A DNA stretch of 64,000 bases from Streptomyces indicus (GTDB lineage: Bacteria > Actinomycetota > Actinomycetes > Streptomycetales > Streptomycetaceae): NCBI RefSeq assembly GCF_900100315.1, contig NZ_FNFF01000002.1, forward strand, positions 186,001 to 250,000, given 5' to 3'. The first letter of the stretch is position 1. Every line of letters starts with the position of its first letter. The translations under genes and the position numbers were made by a program. This document shows, one piece after another, positions 25,289 through 34,574 of the stretch. The notes beneath the pieces are model-generated. The model did not search any database and was not told the DNA's origin. It saw nothing but the letters and a program-made list of their open reading frames with translations.

Positions 25289-28200
25289 GTGCAGGGACGT
25301 TTCAAGAGGGACGGCTCGGGGTCTCCCCAGGGCCGCCAGACCGGAGGGGTGGCCGAGCCGGAGCTGCGCGGCGGGACCGGCCCCACCCCAGGCAACTCCG
25401 CACCCCCGCACGCCTCGGGCTCCTCACCGGCCGGTGACACCGAGCGGCCCACGGGCGGTGCCTCGGCAGGAGGTCCGACCACCCCTGCCCCGGGCAGCCG
25501 GACCCCCAAGGGTCCCGGCCCCCGGATAGCCCTGCGCAACTGGCGTATCTCCACCCGTCTCGTCTCGCTGCTCGCCCTGCCCGTGGTCGCGGCCACGTCG
25601 CTCGGTGCGCTGCGGATCAACGAGTCGATGGACGAGATCGAGCAGCTCGACAACATGAAGCTGCTCACGGAGATGACCAAGAGCGCCACCGAGCTGGCCA
25701 ACGCGCTCCAGGAGGAGCGGGACAAGTCGGCCGGTCCGCTGTCGACCGGGACCTCCCTCAAGGCCACGGAGATCGTCGGCCTGCAGGACCGGACCCGGTC
25801 CGAGCAGGAGCAGTTCCTGAAGGCCACCATCGGCCTCAACGAAGAGCGGGACGACCCGGCGCTCAAGGCGATCCGGCAGGACCTGACGCAGATCGCGCAG
25901 CAGCTCGCGGACCTCAAGGACATCCGCAGGGACGCGTACCAGGGCGATGCCCCGAGCTCACAGACGATCCAGCGCTACAACCGTCTGATCGAGCAGCTCC
26001 TGGACCTCTCCCGCGACATGGCGCTCGCGACCAGCAACCCGGAGATCATCCAGCGCACGCGCATCCTCTCCGCCTTCTCCTCCGCCAAGGAGTACGCGTC
26101 GATCCAGCGCGCCGTCATCGCGGCCGCGCTCCCGGACAACGACAGCAAGCGCGGCGAGATCTCCGACACCGACCGCCTCTACGGCTACGCGGCCTTCGAC
26201 AGCGAGACGGCCGCCCGCAACAGCGTGTCCCGCGCGTACGAGGACGCCGGCGGCGACGCCAGCGAGCTGATGCGGACGCTCGAGGACGGCCCCGCGGACA
26301 TCGAGGAGTCCGAGGCCTACGCGAAGCGCGTCCTCGAGAGCTCCAAGGGCATGAAGAACGAGGCGCCCCGCTCGTACCGCGACTGGACCGACCAGGCCGA
26401 CACCAAGATCGGCAACATGCGCCTCATCGAGACGCAGCTGCTCAACGAGATGGAGCAGGAGGCCCGCAAGCTCCGTAACGAGTCCGAGCAGTCCGCCATC
26501 CTCAACGGTGCGATCATCCTGCTCGTCCTCGGCATCTCGCTGATCGGCGCGTTCGTCGTGGCGCGGTCCATGATCCGCTCGCTGCGCCGGCTCCAGGACA
26601 CCGCGACCAAGGTCGCCCAGGACCGGCTGCCCGAGCTGGTCAAGCAGCTCTCGGAGGCCGACCCGCAGGACGTCGACACCTCCGTCGAGTCCGTCGGTGT
26701 GCACTCCCGGGACGAGATCGGCCAGGTGGCCGCGGCCTTCGACGACGTGCACCGCGAGGCCGTCCGCCTCGCCGCCGAGCAGGCCCTCCTGCGGGGCAAC
26801 GTCAACGCGATGTTCACCAACCTCTCGCGCCGTTCGCAGGGCCTCATCCAGCGTCAGCTCTCGCTCATCTCCGAGCTGGAGTCGCGCGAGGCCGACCCGG
26901 ACCAGCTGTCCTCGCTGTTCAAGCTCGACCACCTCGCGACCCGCATGCGCCGTAACGGTGAGAACCTCCTCGTTCTCGCCGGTGAAGAGCCCGGCCGCCG
27001 CTGGACCCGCCCGGTTCCGCTGGTCGACGTGCTCCGCGCCGCCGCCTCCGAGGTGGAGCAGTACGAGCGCATCGAACTGGCCGCGGTGCCCGCGACCGAG
27101 GTCGCCGGCCGCGTGGTCAACGACCTCGTGCACCTGCTCGCCGAGCTGCTCGAGAACGCCACCTCGTTCTCCTCGCCGCAGACCAAGGTCAAGGTGACCG
27201 GTCACGCGCTGCCCGACGGGCGCGTCCTGATCGAGATCCACGACACCGGTATCGGTCTGTCGCCCGAGGACCTCGCGGCGATCAACGAGCGGCTCGCCTC
27301 GCCGCCCACCGTGGACGTCTCGGTCTCGCGCCGCATGGGTCTGTTCGTGGTCGGCCGTCTGTCGCAGCGCCACGGCATCCGTATCCAGCTGCGTCCCTCG
27401 GACTCCGGCGGTACGACCGCGCTCGTCATGCTGCCCGTCGATGTCGCCCAGGGCGGCAAGAAGGCCCCGGCCTCGCCGGGTGCCGGCGCGGGCGGCGGCG
27501 GGATAGCCCAGGCCGCGGCGGGCGCCGCGGCCGCGCGTCAGCAGACTTCGAACAACGGGCAGTCGGGCCGGCTCGCCGCTCCCCCGCAGCGCGGCCAGGT
27601 CGCGGGCTCCGGTCCGCGGGCGGCGCTGCCCGGCCGCGACGGCGGTCCGGCCGCGCCGCGGCCCACCGCACCTCAGGCGGGCGGCACCGGCGGCAACGCC
27701 TTCGGCGGTCCGCGCGGCGGTGCTGCCCCGGCAGCCGGCCAGGGCGGCCGTGGTCCCGGCCAGCCGGCCGGTGCCCAGCAGCCCGCGGCTCCGCAGCCGC
27801 AGCGCGCGCAGGGCGGCCAGGGTGCGCAGGGCGACGGCCGTCAGCTGCCGCCCAAGGGCGGTCCGCGTGCCGAGCTGCCCGGCGGCAACCCCCAGGCCCG
27901 TACGCCCAGTTGGGGCAAGGACATTCCGCAGGAGCACCCGCGCGGGCACGAGGAGCCGGAGACCACCGGTCGCTTCGGGCGTCCGGGCGCCGGCCGGGAC
28001 GACCGCCAGGGCCCGGGCTCCACGGCCCAGTTCGACCGCCCCGACTTCAACGGGCCGCGTCCGGCCGGGATACCCAACCCGCCCGTGCCGCAGCGTCCGC
28101 AGGGCCAGGACACCGGCCAGTTCGCGCGCCCCCAGGCGCAGGACACCACCGGTCAGTTCGCCCGGCCCCAAGGCCCCGGCGCCACCGGCCAGTTCGCCCA

Positions 28201-28903
28201 GCCCGGCCAGCAGGGTCAGCCCGGGCAGCACAGTCAGCAGGGTCAGCCCGGCTCGCAGGGCCAGCCCGCGCAGCCGCGCGGCGCACGGGACACCGCCGAC
28301 TTCGGCATCCCGCGGCCGCCGGCCCAGCGCCCTGGTCAGCAGCCCGTGCCGCCGCAGGCCGTCCCCCCGCAGCCGGTCCCGCCGCAGCAGCAGGTGCAGC
28401 CCGCTCCGCAGCAGGCCGACAGCGACGCGTGGGCCCTGCCGCCGGCGAGCGGTCCCGGCGACGGCCGTACCCCGCTGTACGACACGCTGGAGACCAACTG
28501 GTTCCGCGGCGGTCCGCAGGGTCAGCAGGCGCAGCAGCAGTCCGCGCAGCAGGACCAGGGTCCGGCGCAGGCTCCCGTGCCGCCCCGCCCCCAGCAGAAC
28601 CCTGCCGGTCCGGCGTGGCGCAACTCCCCCAACGACGAACTCGTCCGTCAGGCCGAGCGGGTGCGTCAGCCCTCCGCGGGCGGCGTCACCACCTCCGGTC
28701 TGCCGCGCCGTGTGCCGCGCGCCAACCTTGTGGCGGGCACGGCCGAACAGCAGCAGCACCAGGGCGGGCCGCAGGTGTCCCGCCGTCCCGACGATGTCCG
28801 TGGACGCCTGACGAATCTGCGTCGGGGCATCCAGCAGGGCCGGCAGGCGGGCTCCGGCGACACCGGTACCTTCCCCAGCCCTTCTCACCAGCAGGAGCGA
28901 TAG
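25289..28903 (+). CDS. cvnA: CvnA sensor histidine kinase-like protein, conservon 1
   Basis: This is a 1204-residue membrane sensor. A short cytosolic Pro/Gly-rich N-terminus is followed by TM1 (about 89-110), an extracytoplasmic nitrate/nitrite-sensor (NIT)-like helical domain (115-400), TM2 (about 404-428) and HAMP. The segment LDHLATRMRRNGENLLVLAG follows, then a GHKL ATPase (about 590-720) with N-box ELLENATSFSSP, EIHDTGIGL and MGLFVVGRLSQRHG. A Pro/Gln/Gly-rich disordered tail of over 400 residues ends in a conserved SGLPRRVPRANLV block. No classical H-box His is obvious. GTG 25289 (MQGRFKRDG) is my start. It is the first gene of the cvnABCD operon that couples sensing to a small GTPase at the membrane. 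Confidence 0.92.
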   Translation: MQGRFKRDGSGSPQGRQTGGVAEPELRGGTGPTPGNSAPPHASGSSPAGDTERPTGGASAGGPTTPAPGSRTPKGPGPRIALRNWRISTRLVSLLALPVVAATSLGALRINESMDEIEQLDNMKLLTEMTKSATELANALQEERDKSAGPLSTGTSLKATEIVGLQDRTRSEQEQFLKATIGLNEERDDPALKAIRQDLTQIAQQLADLKDIRRDAYQGDAPSSQTIQRYNRLIEQLLDLSRDMALATSNPEIIQRTRILSAFSSAKEYASIQRAVIAAALPDNDSKRGEISDTDRLYGYAAFDSETAARNSVSRAYEDAGGDASELMRTLEDGPADIEESEAYAKRVLESSKGMKNEAPRSYRDWTDQADTKIGNMRLIETQLLNEMEQEARKLRNESEQSAILNGAIILLVLGISLIGAFVVARSMIRSLRRLQDTATKVAQDRLPELVKQLSEADPQDVDTSVESVGVHSRDEIGQVAAAFDDVHREAVRLAAEQALLRGNVNAMFTNLSRRSQGLIQRQLSLISELESREADPDQLSSLFKLDHLATRMRRNGENLLVLAGEEPGRRWTRPVPLVDVLRAAASEVEQYERIELAAVPATEVAGRVVNDLVHLLAELLENATSFSSPQTKVKVTGHALPDGRVLIEIHDTGIGLSPEDLAAINERLASPPTVDVSVSRRMGLFVVGRLSQRHGIRIQLRPSDSGGTTALVMLPVDVAQGGKKAPASPGAGAGGGGIAQAAAGAAAARQQTSNNGQSGRLAAPPQRGQVAGSGPRAALPGRDGGPAAPRPTAPQAGGTGGNAFGGPRGGAAPAAGQGGRGPGQPAGAQQPAAPQPQRAQGGQGAQGDGRQLPPKGGPRAELPGGNPQARTPSWGKDIPQEHPRGHEEPETTGRFGRPGAGRDDRQGPGSTAQFDRPDFNGPRPAGIPNPPVPQRPQGQDTGQFARPQAQDTTGQFARPQGPGATGQFAQPGQQGQPGQHSQQGQPGSQGQPAQPRGARDTADFGIPRPPAQRPGQQPVPPQAVPPQPVPPQQQVQPAPQQADSDAWALPPASGPGDGRTPLYDTLETNWFRGGPQGQQAQQQSAQQDQGPAQAPVPPRPQQNPAGPAWRNSPNDELVRQAERVRQPSAGGVTTSGLPRRVPRANLVAGTAEQQQHQGGPQVSRRPDDVRGRLTNLRRGIQQGRQAGSGDTGTFPSPSHQQER

Positions 28904-29326
28904 TTGAGTCCGATGAGCCAGGCGGCACAGAACCTGAACTGGTTGATCACCAACTTCGTGGACAACACCCCCGGGGTGTCGCACACGGTGGTGGTCTCGG
29001 CCGACGGTCTGCTGCTCGCCCTGTCCGAGGGTTTCCCGCGTGACCGCGCCGACCAGCTGGCGGCGGTCGCCTCCGGCCTGACCTCGCTGACCGCGGGCGC
29101 GTCGAGGATCTTCGAGGGCGGGAACGTCGCCCAGACCGTGGTGGAGATGGAGCGCGGCTTCCTCTTCCTCATGTCGATCTCCGACGGCTCCTCGCTCGCC
29201 GTACTCGCCCACCCCGAGGCGGACATCGGCCTCGTCGGGTACGAGATGGCACTGCTCGTCGACCGCGCCGGCACGGTCCTCACCCCGGACCTGCGCGCGG
29301 AGCTCCAGGGCAGCCTGCTGCACTGA
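28904..29326 (+). CDS. cvnB: CvnB roadblock/LC7 protein, conservon 1
   Basis: This is a 140-residue Roadblock/LC7-domain protein (AAQNLNWLITNFVDNTPGVSHTVVVSADGLLLA). Family members act as scaffolds or GTPase-activating partners for small GTPases, here CvnD. The TTG at 28904 directly abuts the cvnA stop and has GGAG upstream; the paralogue at 34060 uses GTG at the equivalent place. ATG 28913 is the alternative. It is almost identical to the second-conservon CvnB. Confidence 0.93.
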   Translation: MSPMSQAAQNLNWLITNFVDNTPGVSHTVVVSADGLLLALSEGFPRDRADQLAAVASGLTSLTAGASRIFEGGNVAQTVVEMERGFLFLMSISDGSSLAVLAHPEADIGLVGYEMALLVDRAGTVLTPDLRAELQGSLLH

Positions 29327-29429
29327 CGGCGCCCACCCGAACCGTACGACCCGTCCGGCCGCCCCCCGCGATCCCCCCACCGGCCACATCAGACGGCACT
29401 GACAACTTGCTGTCCCGCCCGGAGGATTC

Positions 29430-29834
29430 ATGACCCCGCCCACCGCCTCTCACGATCCGTACGGCGCCCAGGCCGACTACGGCATGGAGGCAGAGCAGCC
29501 GCTGGTGCGCCCGTATGCCATGACGGGCGGCCGGACCCGGCCGCGCTACCAGCTGGCCATCGAGGCCCTGGTGAGCACCACGGCCGATCCGATGCAGCTG
29601 CAGGGTCTGCTCCCCGAGCACCAGCGGATCTGCCATCTGTGCCGCGAGGTCAAGTCGGTGGCGGAGGTCTCGGCGCTGCTCACCATGCCGCTGGGAGTGG
29701 CCCGGATCCTGGTCGCCGACCTGGCCGAGGCCGGGTTCGTGGCCATCCACCAGCCGGGCGGCGACGAGAACGCCGGCGGCCAGCCTGACGTAACACTGCT
29801 CGAGAGGGTGCTCAGTGGACTTCGCAAGCTCTAG
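29430..29834 (+). CDS. cvnC: CvnC DUF742 protein, conservon 1
   Basis: This 134-residue DUF742 protein has a short variable N-terminus, then the strongly conserved VRPYAMTGGRTRPRYQLAIE and the winged-helix-like LPEHQRICHLCREVKSVAEVSALL...VARILVADLAEAG. Two Cys (CHLC) sit in the middle. ATG 29430 has CGGAGG upstream. It overlaps cvnD by 20 bp. It is the presumed linker between the sensor/roadblock module and the GTPase. Confidence 0.93.
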   Translation: MTPPTASHDPYGAQADYGMEAEQPLVRPYAMTGGRTRPRYQLAIEALVSTTADPMQLQGLLPEHQRICHLCREVKSVAEVSALLTMPLGVARILVADLAEAGFVAIHQPGGDENAGGQPDVTLLERVLSGLRKL

Positions 29835-30399
29835 CGGCGAGGCCGTACGTTCCGCCACCACCAGCGCGAAGATCGTGGTGGCGGGCGGCTTCGGCGTGGG
29901 CAAGACCACGTTCGTCGGCTCCGTCTCGGAGATCAACCCGCTGCGTACCGAGGCCGTGATGACCTCGGCCTCGGCCGGCATCGACGACCTGACCCACACC
30001 GGGAACAAGTCGACCACCACGGTGGCCATGGACTTCGGCCGCATCACGCTGGACCAGGACCTGATCCTGTACCTGTTCGGTACGCCGGGTCAGGACCGCT
30101 TCTGGTTCATGTGGGACGACCTGGTGAAGGGTGCGATCGGCGCCGTGGTGCTCGTGGACACCCGCCGGCTCGCGGACTGCTTCCCGGCGGTGGACTACTT
30201 CGAGAACTCCGGGCTGCCTTTCGTCATCGCGCTCAACGGATTCGACGGCCACCAGCCGTACCAGCCGGACGAAGTGCGTGAAGCGCTCCAGATCGGACCC
30301 GACACCCCGATCATCACGACGGACGCGCGACACCGTGCGGATGCGAAGTCCGCGCTGATCACGCTGGTCGAGCATGCGCTGATGGCACGGTTGAAGTAG
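29815..30399 (+). CDS. cvnD: CvnD small GTPase, conservon 1
   Basis: This is a 194-residue ATP/GTP-binding protein of the MglA-like/conservon class. The Walker A is GGFGVGKTTF (near residue 24). The switch region SASAGIDDLTHTG and ITLDQDLILYLFGTPGQDRFWFMW replace the canonical DxxG by GxxG (FGTPGQ). The guanine motif reads NGFD in place of NKxD. GTG 29815 lies inside cvnC, so translation is coupled. CvnD is thought to be the output switch of the conservon. Confidence 0.93.
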   Translation: MDFASSSGEAVRSATTSAKIVVAGGFGVGKTTFVGSVSEINPLRTEAVMTSASAGIDDLTHTGNKSTTTVAMDFGRITLDQDLILYLFGTPGQDRFWFMWDDLVKGAIGAVVLVDTRRLADCFPAVDYFENSGLPFVIALNGFDGHQPYQPDEVREALQIGPDTPIITTDARHRADAKSALITLVEHALMARLK

Positions 30400-30481
30400 T
30401 CGCCCGCAGACGCCAAGTGCTCCTGGACATACGGAAGTTGTCGTATGTTGCCGTGAGACCTGTGTGAGCACTCTGTGTCGT

Positions 30482-30510
30482 TTGACACGATCCGCCCGTG
30501 TGTTCATAAC
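30482..30510 (+). promoter_or_regulatory. Strong consensus promoter between the conservons
   Basis: TTGACA (30482-30487), a 17-bp spacer and CATAAC (30505-30510). It is 83 bp after cvnD and only 70 bp upstream of a terminator, not directly in front of cvnA. Confidence 0.55.
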
Positions 30511-30516
30511 GTTTCG

Positions 30517-30607
30517 ACAGAGAATTCCGGGCCCTCCGACACCGCGTGCTGTCACTCGGTACCGCTGCGCTCACAAGAGCCCCGCCATTTGGCGGGGCTC
30601 GCTCTTT
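30517..30607 (+). ncRNA. Candidate small RNA or terminated leader
   Basis: Transcription from the promoter at 30482-30510 would start near 30517 and meet the stem GAGCCCCGCC-ATTT-GGCGGGGCTC (30577-30600) with trailing GCTCTTT. This predicts an RNA of about 90 nt with no obvious open frame. Alternatively it is simply the cvnD terminator preceded by a chance promoter, or a leader whose read-through reaches cvnA at 30798. Confidence 0.35.
30577..30607 (+). terminator. Intrinsic terminator between the conservons
   Basis: A perfect 10-bp stem (GAGCCCCGCC / GGCGGGGCTC) with tetraloop ATTT and a T-rich tail. It separates the two cvn operons. Confidence 0.85.
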
Positions 30608-30797
30608 ATGTCGGTTTTACGTGAGGCGCAGATCACCCGGAATCATTTCTTCCGAACGTTTGGAATCGCCTGCGCTGACGTGCTGGAATGCGCTGAACTG
30701 CCCAGTAGTAGCGGGCTGAACGAACTGCCCCGTACCCGGGCCGGAAGACGACAGCGGCACAGCGTAGGTGTGCCGACGCCGAGAGGTTGTTGGTCGA

Positions 30798-33700
30798 GTG
30801 AGGCGAAGCAAGAACAGTCCCGAGCCGTCGGCGCGGGGCAACTTCACCCCGCCCCAGCGGGAGGCCGTGGCTCCCGCGCCCATGCCGGGCAACGACCCCG
30901 CGCCGGCCGGCGGCGGGGGACGGCTGTCCCCGCGCAACTGGCGTGTGCCCGTACGCCTGAACGCGATCCTCCTCATACCCGCGCTCGTCGCCCTCGTCAT
31001 GGGCGGCTTCCAGGTGAAGGGGTCCATCGACACCTGGTCCGAGGCGCAGGACGCGGAGAAGACCGCACTCGTGGTGCGCGCGGCCGCCGACTACAGCCAG
31101 GCGCTGCTGAACGAGCGTGACCTGTCCGCGCCCGACCTGCTCCAGAGCAAGGGCGAGACCGACCAGGTCAAGAAGCTCAGGGACGCCACCGCCGAGGCCA
31201 AGGCGAAGTTCGACGCCGCCGTCGCGGACATGCCCGCCAACGCCGGCCTCGAGCGCCGCCTCAAGCTCTTCCAGGCCAACGAGGGCAAGCTCGCCGACGT
31301 ACGCAAGAAGGCCTACACGCGGTCCCAGGACCCGCTGAAGACCGAAGAGGCGTACACCGACATCCAGCACTTCCTGATGGAGTTCGCCAACGAGCTCAGC
31401 CTCGGGTCGGGCAACGTGACGAGCTACGGCCGTACCGTCTACGCCGTCTCGCTCGCCAAGGCCTCCGCCTCGCTCCAGCGCTCCATCGGTACGCACATCC
31501 TCGTCCGCCCGAGCCAGAACCCGAAGGTCCTGACCGAGCAGCTGCGGCAGCTCAGCACGTACCGCTACCTGGAGAGCATCGCCATCGGCGAGTACGTCTC
31601 CGGCGGTTCGGAGGAGGACGTCGCGGCCCTCGAGTCCGAGATGGCCAAGCAGCAGAAGGCCACCGGCGTGGAGGCGGACGGCGACACCGGCCTGCAGAGC
31701 CGCCAGTACAGCGCCCTGCCGGCCATGGACATCACGCTGACGAAGATGGCCGCGGCCTTCCAGTCCGACGACCCGCGCGGCGCCCTCCAGAAGGACGGCA
31801 TCAACGCCAAGGTCTGGCTGGAGCTCGGCACCGCCAAGATGGACGGCTACGGCGCCGTCGAGACCGACCTCATCGACAAGGCCGTGTCCGACGCCGCGCA
31901 GATCTCCTCCGACGCCAAGACCGACGCGTACGTCAACGGCGCGATCGTGGTCGCCGCCCTGCTCGCCGCGTTCATCATCGCCGGGCTCATGGCCCGCCAG
32001 ATGTCCCGCTCGATGCGCCGCCTGCGCACCGCCGCCTTCGACGTGGCCGAGCAGCGCCTGCCGATGCTCGTCGACCAGCTCTCGCGCACCGAGCCCGGCC
32101 GGGTCGACACCCGCGTGCAGCCCATCCCGATCTCGTCCACCGACGAGATCGGCGAGGTCGCCCGCGCCTTCGACCAGGTGCACCGCGAGGCCGTACGACT
32201 CGCCGCCGAGCAGGCTCTGCTCCGGGGCAACATCAACGCGATCTTCACCAACCTGTCGCGCCGCAACCAGTCGCTGATCGAGGGCCAGTTGACCCTGATC
32301 ACCGACCTGGAGAACAACGAGGCCGACCCGGACCAGCTGGAGAACCTCTTCCGCCTGGACCACCTCGCGACCCGTATGCGCCGCAACGGCGAGAACCTCC
32401 TGGTCCTCGCCGGCGAGGAGCCGGGCCGCCGCTGGGACCAGCCGGTCCCGCTGGTCGACGTGCTGCGCGCCGCCTCCTCCGAGGTGGAGCAGTACGAGCG
32501 CATCGAGCTCACCGGCGTCCCGGAGGCCGAGATCCACGGCCGCGCCGTGACCGACCTCGTGCACCTGCTCGCCGAGCTCCTGGAGAACGCCACCACGTTC
32601 TCCTCGCCGCAGACCAAGGTGCGCGTCACCGCGACCCGTCTGCCGGACGGCCGCGTGATGATCGAGATCCACGACAAGGGCATCGGCCTGACCGCCGAGG
32701 ACTTCGCGGACATCAACCACAAGCTGGCCAACCCGCCGACCGTGGACGCCGCGATCTCCCAGCGCATGGGCCTGTTCGTGGTCGGCCGCCTGGCGGACCG
32801 GCACGGTGTCCGCGTCCAGCTGCGCCCCTCGGGCGAGCAGGCCGGCACGACCTCGCTCGTCATGCTCCCGGACGTCATCACCCACGGTGGCGGCGGCTCC
32901 GAGGTGCCCGAGAGCGAGTTCACCGTCTCGCAGATGATCCCGCAGCAGCAGTCGTACGAGACCGGTGGCCCCGCGCCGCTGCGCACCGCCGCCGAACTCG
33001 GCTTCGACGACAGCCGCTACGAGCAGCAGGCGCTCAGCGACGAGGCCGTGCGCGAGCTCGACCCGGTGGGCCGCTCGCTGATGCGCGAGGAGCGCCGCGC
33101 CGCGCTCGAGGCGCAGGCGGCCGACCAGAACGGCCGTCCGCTCTTCCGCGACGAGGTCGGGCAGGACGGTTACGACCAGCAGGGTGCGTACCCGCAGCAG
33201 GACGGTTACCCGGGCGAGCAGGGCTACGCGGACCAGGGCGCCTACGCCCAGAGCCAGAACGGCTACGACCAGCAGGACGCGTACGAGCCGGTACCGCAGG
33301 GTGCGTACGCGCAGCAGGACGGCTACCAGGACACCGGCTATGCGGAACCCGGTTACGCGGACCGGTCCGGCGCGCAGCAGGACGGCTACGGCGACTACAA
33401 CGGGCAGGCCGACTGGCAGAACCAGGGCGGCTACCAGGAGCAGTACGCGGACGGCTACGGAGCCGAAGCGGAATCTGCTCCGGACGCTCCCGCGGCCGAC
33501 CGCGACGGCGTAGGCTTCGACGGGCCGGGCACCGCGGGTCCCTCGCCGAGCGTCGTCCACGAGACGACCGAAGCGGGCCTGCCGCGCCGCGGCACCGCCG
33601 GCGGTGGCAACGGCCAGCAGTGGCAGGGCGGTTCGGACCGGCCCCAGGACCAGGGCGCACTGCCCCAGCGTCCGCTCGCGGGCGGTCCGCAGCCGAGCGC

Positions 33701-34058
33701 TCCGCAGGCCGACGGCGGCTCGGAGTCGCGCGGTCTGCTGGCTGGCGGCAGCGGCAGCGGCAGCGACGACTGGCAGTCCGCCAACGACGTGCGCTGGCAG
33801 CGGGCCGAGCAGCTCAAGCAGCCGCGGGCGGGCGGGGTCACCTCCTCCGGCCTCCCGCGCCGGGTCCCCCGTGCCAATCTGGTCGAGGGCACCGCGGAAC
33901 AGACCCCGCAGGGCGGCCCCCAGGTCTCCCGCGCCCCCGAGGACGTCCGGGGCAGGCTGAGCAACCTGCGCCGCGGCGTGCAGCGTGGGCGGGACGCAGG
34001 CAATGAGACGAACGGCCAGGGCTTCGGCTCCGGCAGCAACTACAACCAGGAGCGTTAG
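30798..34058 (+). CDS. cvnA: CvnA sensor histidine kinase-like protein, conservon 2
   Basis: The 1086-residue protein is built like the first CvnA. TM1 is at about 53-76 (RLNAILLIPALVALVMGG), a divergent NIT-like sensing domain spans 80-375, TM2 is at about 377-402, and HAMP follows. It has the same LDHLATRMRRNGENLLVLAG segment, then GHKL ATPase motifs ELLENATTFSSP, EIHDKGIGL and MGLFVVGRLADRHG (about 565-690). The tail differs, with Tyr/Gln/Gly repeats (DGYQ, GAYAQQDGY) before the shared SGLPRRVPRANLV block. GTG 30798 gives MRRSKNSPEPSARGNF. Sensor halves are much more diverged than catalytic halves, consistent with different inputs. Confidence 0.92.
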   Translation: MRRSKNSPEPSARGNFTPPQREAVAPAPMPGNDPAPAGGGGRLSPRNWRVPVRLNAILLIPALVALVMGGFQVKGSIDTWSEAQDAEKTALVVRAAADYSQALLNERDLSAPDLLQSKGETDQVKKLRDATAEAKAKFDAAVADMPANAGLERRLKLFQANEGKLADVRKKAYTRSQDPLKTEEAYTDIQHFLMEFANELSLGSGNVTSYGRTVYAVSLAKASASLQRSIGTHILVRPSQNPKVLTEQLRQLSTYRYLESIAIGEYVSGGSEEDVAALESEMAKQQKATGVEADGDTGLQSRQYSALPAMDITLTKMAAAFQSDDPRGALQKDGINAKVWLELGTAKMDGYGAVETDLIDKAVSDAAQISSDAKTDAYVNGAIVVAALLAAFIIAGLMARQMSRSMRRLRTAAFDVAEQRLPMLVDQLSRTEPGRVDTRVQPIPISSTDEIGEVARAFDQVHREAVRLAAEQALLRGNINAIFTNLSRRNQSLIEGQLTLITDLENNEADPDQLENLFRLDHLATRMRRNGENLLVLAGEEPGRRWDQPVPLVDVLRAASSEVEQYERIELTGVPEAEIHGRAVTDLVHLLAELLENATTFSSPQTKVRVTATRLPDGRVMIEIHDKGIGLTAEDFADINHKLANPPTVDAAISQRMGLFVVGRLADRHGVRVQLRPSGEQAGTTSLVMLPDVITHGGGGSEVPESEFTVSQMIPQQQSYETGGPAPLRTAAELGFDDSRYEQQALSDEAVRELDPVGRSLMREERRAALEAQAADQNGRPLFRDEVGQDGYDQQGAYPQQDGYPGEQGYADQGAYAQSQNGYDQQDAYEPVPQGAYAQQDGYQDTGYAEPGYADRSGAQQDGYGDYNGQADWQNQGGYQEQYADGYGAEAESAPDAPAADRDGVGFDGPGTAGPSPSVVHETTEAGLPRRGTAGGGNGQQWQGGSDRPQDQGALPQRPLAGGPQPSAPQADGGSESRGLLAGGSGSGSDDWQSANDVRWQRAEQLKQPRAGGVTSSGLPRRVPRANLVEGTAEQTPQGGPQVSRAPEDVRGRLSNLRRGVQRGRDAGNETNGQGFGSGSNYNQER

Positions 34059-34059
34059 T

Positions 34060-34482
34060 GTGAGCCCGATGAGCCAGGCGGCGCAGAACCTGAACTGGTT
34101 GATCACCAACTTCGTGGACAACACCCCCGGGGTGTCGCACACGGTGGTGGTCTCCGCCGACGGACTTCTTCTGGCGATGTCCGAAGGGTTCCCGCGCGAC
34201 CGCGCCGACCAGCTGGCGGCCGTCGCATCCGGTCTGACCTCGCTGACCGCGGGTGCCTCCCGCATCTTCGAGGGCGGCCTCGTGAACCAGACCGTTGTGG
34301 AGATGGAGCGAGGGTTTCTCTTCCTCATGTCCATCTCGGACGGTTCCTCGCTCGCCGTTCTCGCACACCCCGAGGCCGACATCGGTCTCATTGGGTACGA
34401 GATGGCCCTTTTGGTCGACCGCGCAGGCACGGTTCTCACCCCGGACCTGCGTGCGGAGCTCCAGGGGAGCCTTCTCAACTAA
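34060..34482 (+). CDS. cvnB: CvnB roadblock/LC7 protein, conservon 2
   Basis: This 140-residue Roadblock/LC7 protein differs from the first copy at only a handful of positions (for example GGLVNQTVV for GGNVAQTVV). GTG 34060 follows the cvnA stop by one base, with AGGAG upstream. Such near identity means that cross-talk between the two conservon complexes is possible. Confidence 0.93.
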   Translation: MSPMSQAAQNLNWLITNFVDNTPGVSHTVVVSADGLLLAMSEGFPRDRADQLAAVASGLTSLTAGASRIFEGGLVNQTVVEMERGFLFLMSISDGSSLAVLAHPEADIGLIGYEMALLVDRAGTVLTPDLRAELQGSLLN

Positions 34483-34574
34483 CAGACAGGCAGTGCGAAT
34501 TCGCGTCCCGTGGCCTTAAAGTTTCGGGACGCGGCTCCACTTGATGGAAGCCCGGGAAAGTCGGAGGAGGAGCA

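Noticed and set aside
25958..29443. 1161-residue leftward frame antisense to the first cvnA
   Set aside because: The composition is that of antisense to a Pro/Gln-rich protein and spans the cvnA/cvnB boundary; no family motif.
30633..34478. 1281-residue leftward frame antisense to the second cvnA
   Set aside because: The same kind of antisense shadow; the conservon genes on the plus strand are certain.
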